Shown: positions 63,724 to 64,000 of the stretch, piece by piece
Layout: every line of letters begins with the position of its first letter
How positions within the stretch are numbered: position 1 is the first letter of the stretch
Assembly: GCF_014652215.1 (NCBI RefSeq)
Contig: NZ_BMYJ01000003.1
Location: 62,001 to 126,000, forward strand
Length of the DNA: 64,000 nucleotides
Direction of reading: 5' to 3'
Origin: Neogemmobacter tilapiae
GTDB taxonomy: Bacteria; Pseudomonadota; Alphaproteobacteria; Rhodobacterales; Rhodobacteraceae
The notes under the pieces: model-generated
Told to the model about the DNA's origin: nothing
Database searches by the model: none
The model's input: the letters and a program-made list of their open reading frames with translations, nothing else
Program-made: the position numbers and the translations under genes

Positions 63724-64000
63724 ATGTCACACGCAAAGGTTCGACCGGTCATCCTATGTGGCGGGTCGGGCAAGCGGTTGTGGCCCGTGTCCCGCAAAAG
63801 CCGACCCAAGCAATTCGTCCGGCTATTTGGGCAAGAAAGCCTTTTGCAGACGACGCTGCGGCGGCTTGAGGAAATGGGTTGTGTGAACCCCCTGCTGATG
63901 ACGGCCGAAGATTATCGTTTTGTCGTCCAAGAACAACTTGCGGAAATGGGGTTAGGCGGGGCGAGCGTGGTGGTGGAGCCGACACCGCGCAACACGGGGC
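63724..64000 (+). CDS. Mannose-1-phosphate guanylyltransferase, N-terminal part (3' cut by window)
   Basis: The frame from an ATG with AGGAGG 6 bases upstream runs out of the window after 92 codons. VRPVILCGGSGKRLWPVSRKSRPKQFVRLFG is the nucleotide-binding signature of GDP-mannose pyrophosphorylases (ManC/CpsB), followed by QTTLRRLEEM and VVVEPTPRNTG. It makes GDP-mannose for surface polysaccharide. Preceded by a 109-base gap with no clear gene. Confidence 0.94.
   Translation, partial: MSHAKVRPVILCGGSGKRLWPVSRKSRPKQFVRLFGQESLLQTTLRRLEEMGCVNPLLMTAEDYRFVVQEQLAEMGLGGASVVVEPTPRNTG

Overview
The window is high-GC, densely coded chromosomal DNA of an alphaproteobacterium, most likely a member of the Rhodobacteraceae. 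This rests on gene content and style: an rimP-nusA-ylxR-infB operon, a TspO/CrtK protein, a xylFHGBA operon with a divergent ROK repressor, a comF-grxC-nitrilase run, many 1- and 4-base start/stop overlaps, and an RpoH-like promoter of the alphaproteobacterial type. I see no rRNA, tRNA, CRISPR array, insertion sequence or prophage. Almost all of it reads as ordinary chromosome with no intergenic gap above 300 bases.

Layout. 1-1.3 kb: 3' end of a GH3 beta-glycosidase, then a two-gene toxin-antitoxin-like module whose promoter is covered by a perfect 11-bp inverted repeat. 1.3-6.9 kb (minus): infB, ylxR, nusA, rimP, headed by a hairpin with a T-run just before the rimP start. 6.9-9.5 kb (minus): terC, tspO, proline iminopeptidase. 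9.6-12.4 kb (plus): ubiG, a small RTX protein, rsgA. 12.5-14.1 kb (minus): aldo/keto reductase and a small membrane protein. 14.1-20.2 kb (minus): xylose isomerase, xylulokinase and the xylose ABC transporter, with a ROK repressor on the plus strand and a NagC/Mlc-like operator between them. 21.7-27.0 kb (plus): tamA-tamB. 27.0-36.9 kb (minus): yihY, a tiny secreted protein, an exopolysaccharide block (yjbF-like, yjbH-like, CapD-like, sugar transferase, epimerase), marR, nitrilase, grxC, comF. 37-38.8 kb (plus): methyltransferase and hemH. 38.9-40.8 kb: two L,D-transpeptidases flanking a CAP-domain lipoprotein. 40.9-48.7 kb (minus): RNA methyltransferase, two overlapping ABC exporters, CCA-adding enzyme, NUDIX hydrolase, hslO. 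48.8-55.1 kb: a Gfo/Idh/MocA-aldo/keto reductase fusion, NUDIX hydrolase, a receiver-PP2C phosphatase, an HPt protein, a membrane protein, argG. 55.2-62.7 kb (minus): secreted alpha/beta hydrolase, an unknown membrane protein, sulfotransferase-like protein, class IV aminotransferase, a BarA-like hybrid kinase and a molybdopterin-fold secreted protein. 62.8-64 kb (plus): a 40-codon ORF, a LuxR-type response regulator and the start of a mannose-1-phosphate guanylyltransferase.

How parts work together. The xyl block is a complete uptake-to-xylulose-5-phosphate route under its own repressor. The yjb/CapD/sugar-transferase genes look like a compact surface-polysaccharide unit under a MarR gene. 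There are two signalling islands: a receiver-PP2C protein divergent from a stand-alone HPt protein, and a tripartite hybrid kinase divergent from a LuxR-type regulator. The least-described elements are the toxin-antitoxin-like pair, the oxidoreductase fusion, the hairpin that buries the ribosome binding site of the receiver-PP2C gene, and the short ORF ahead of the LuxR-type regulator.
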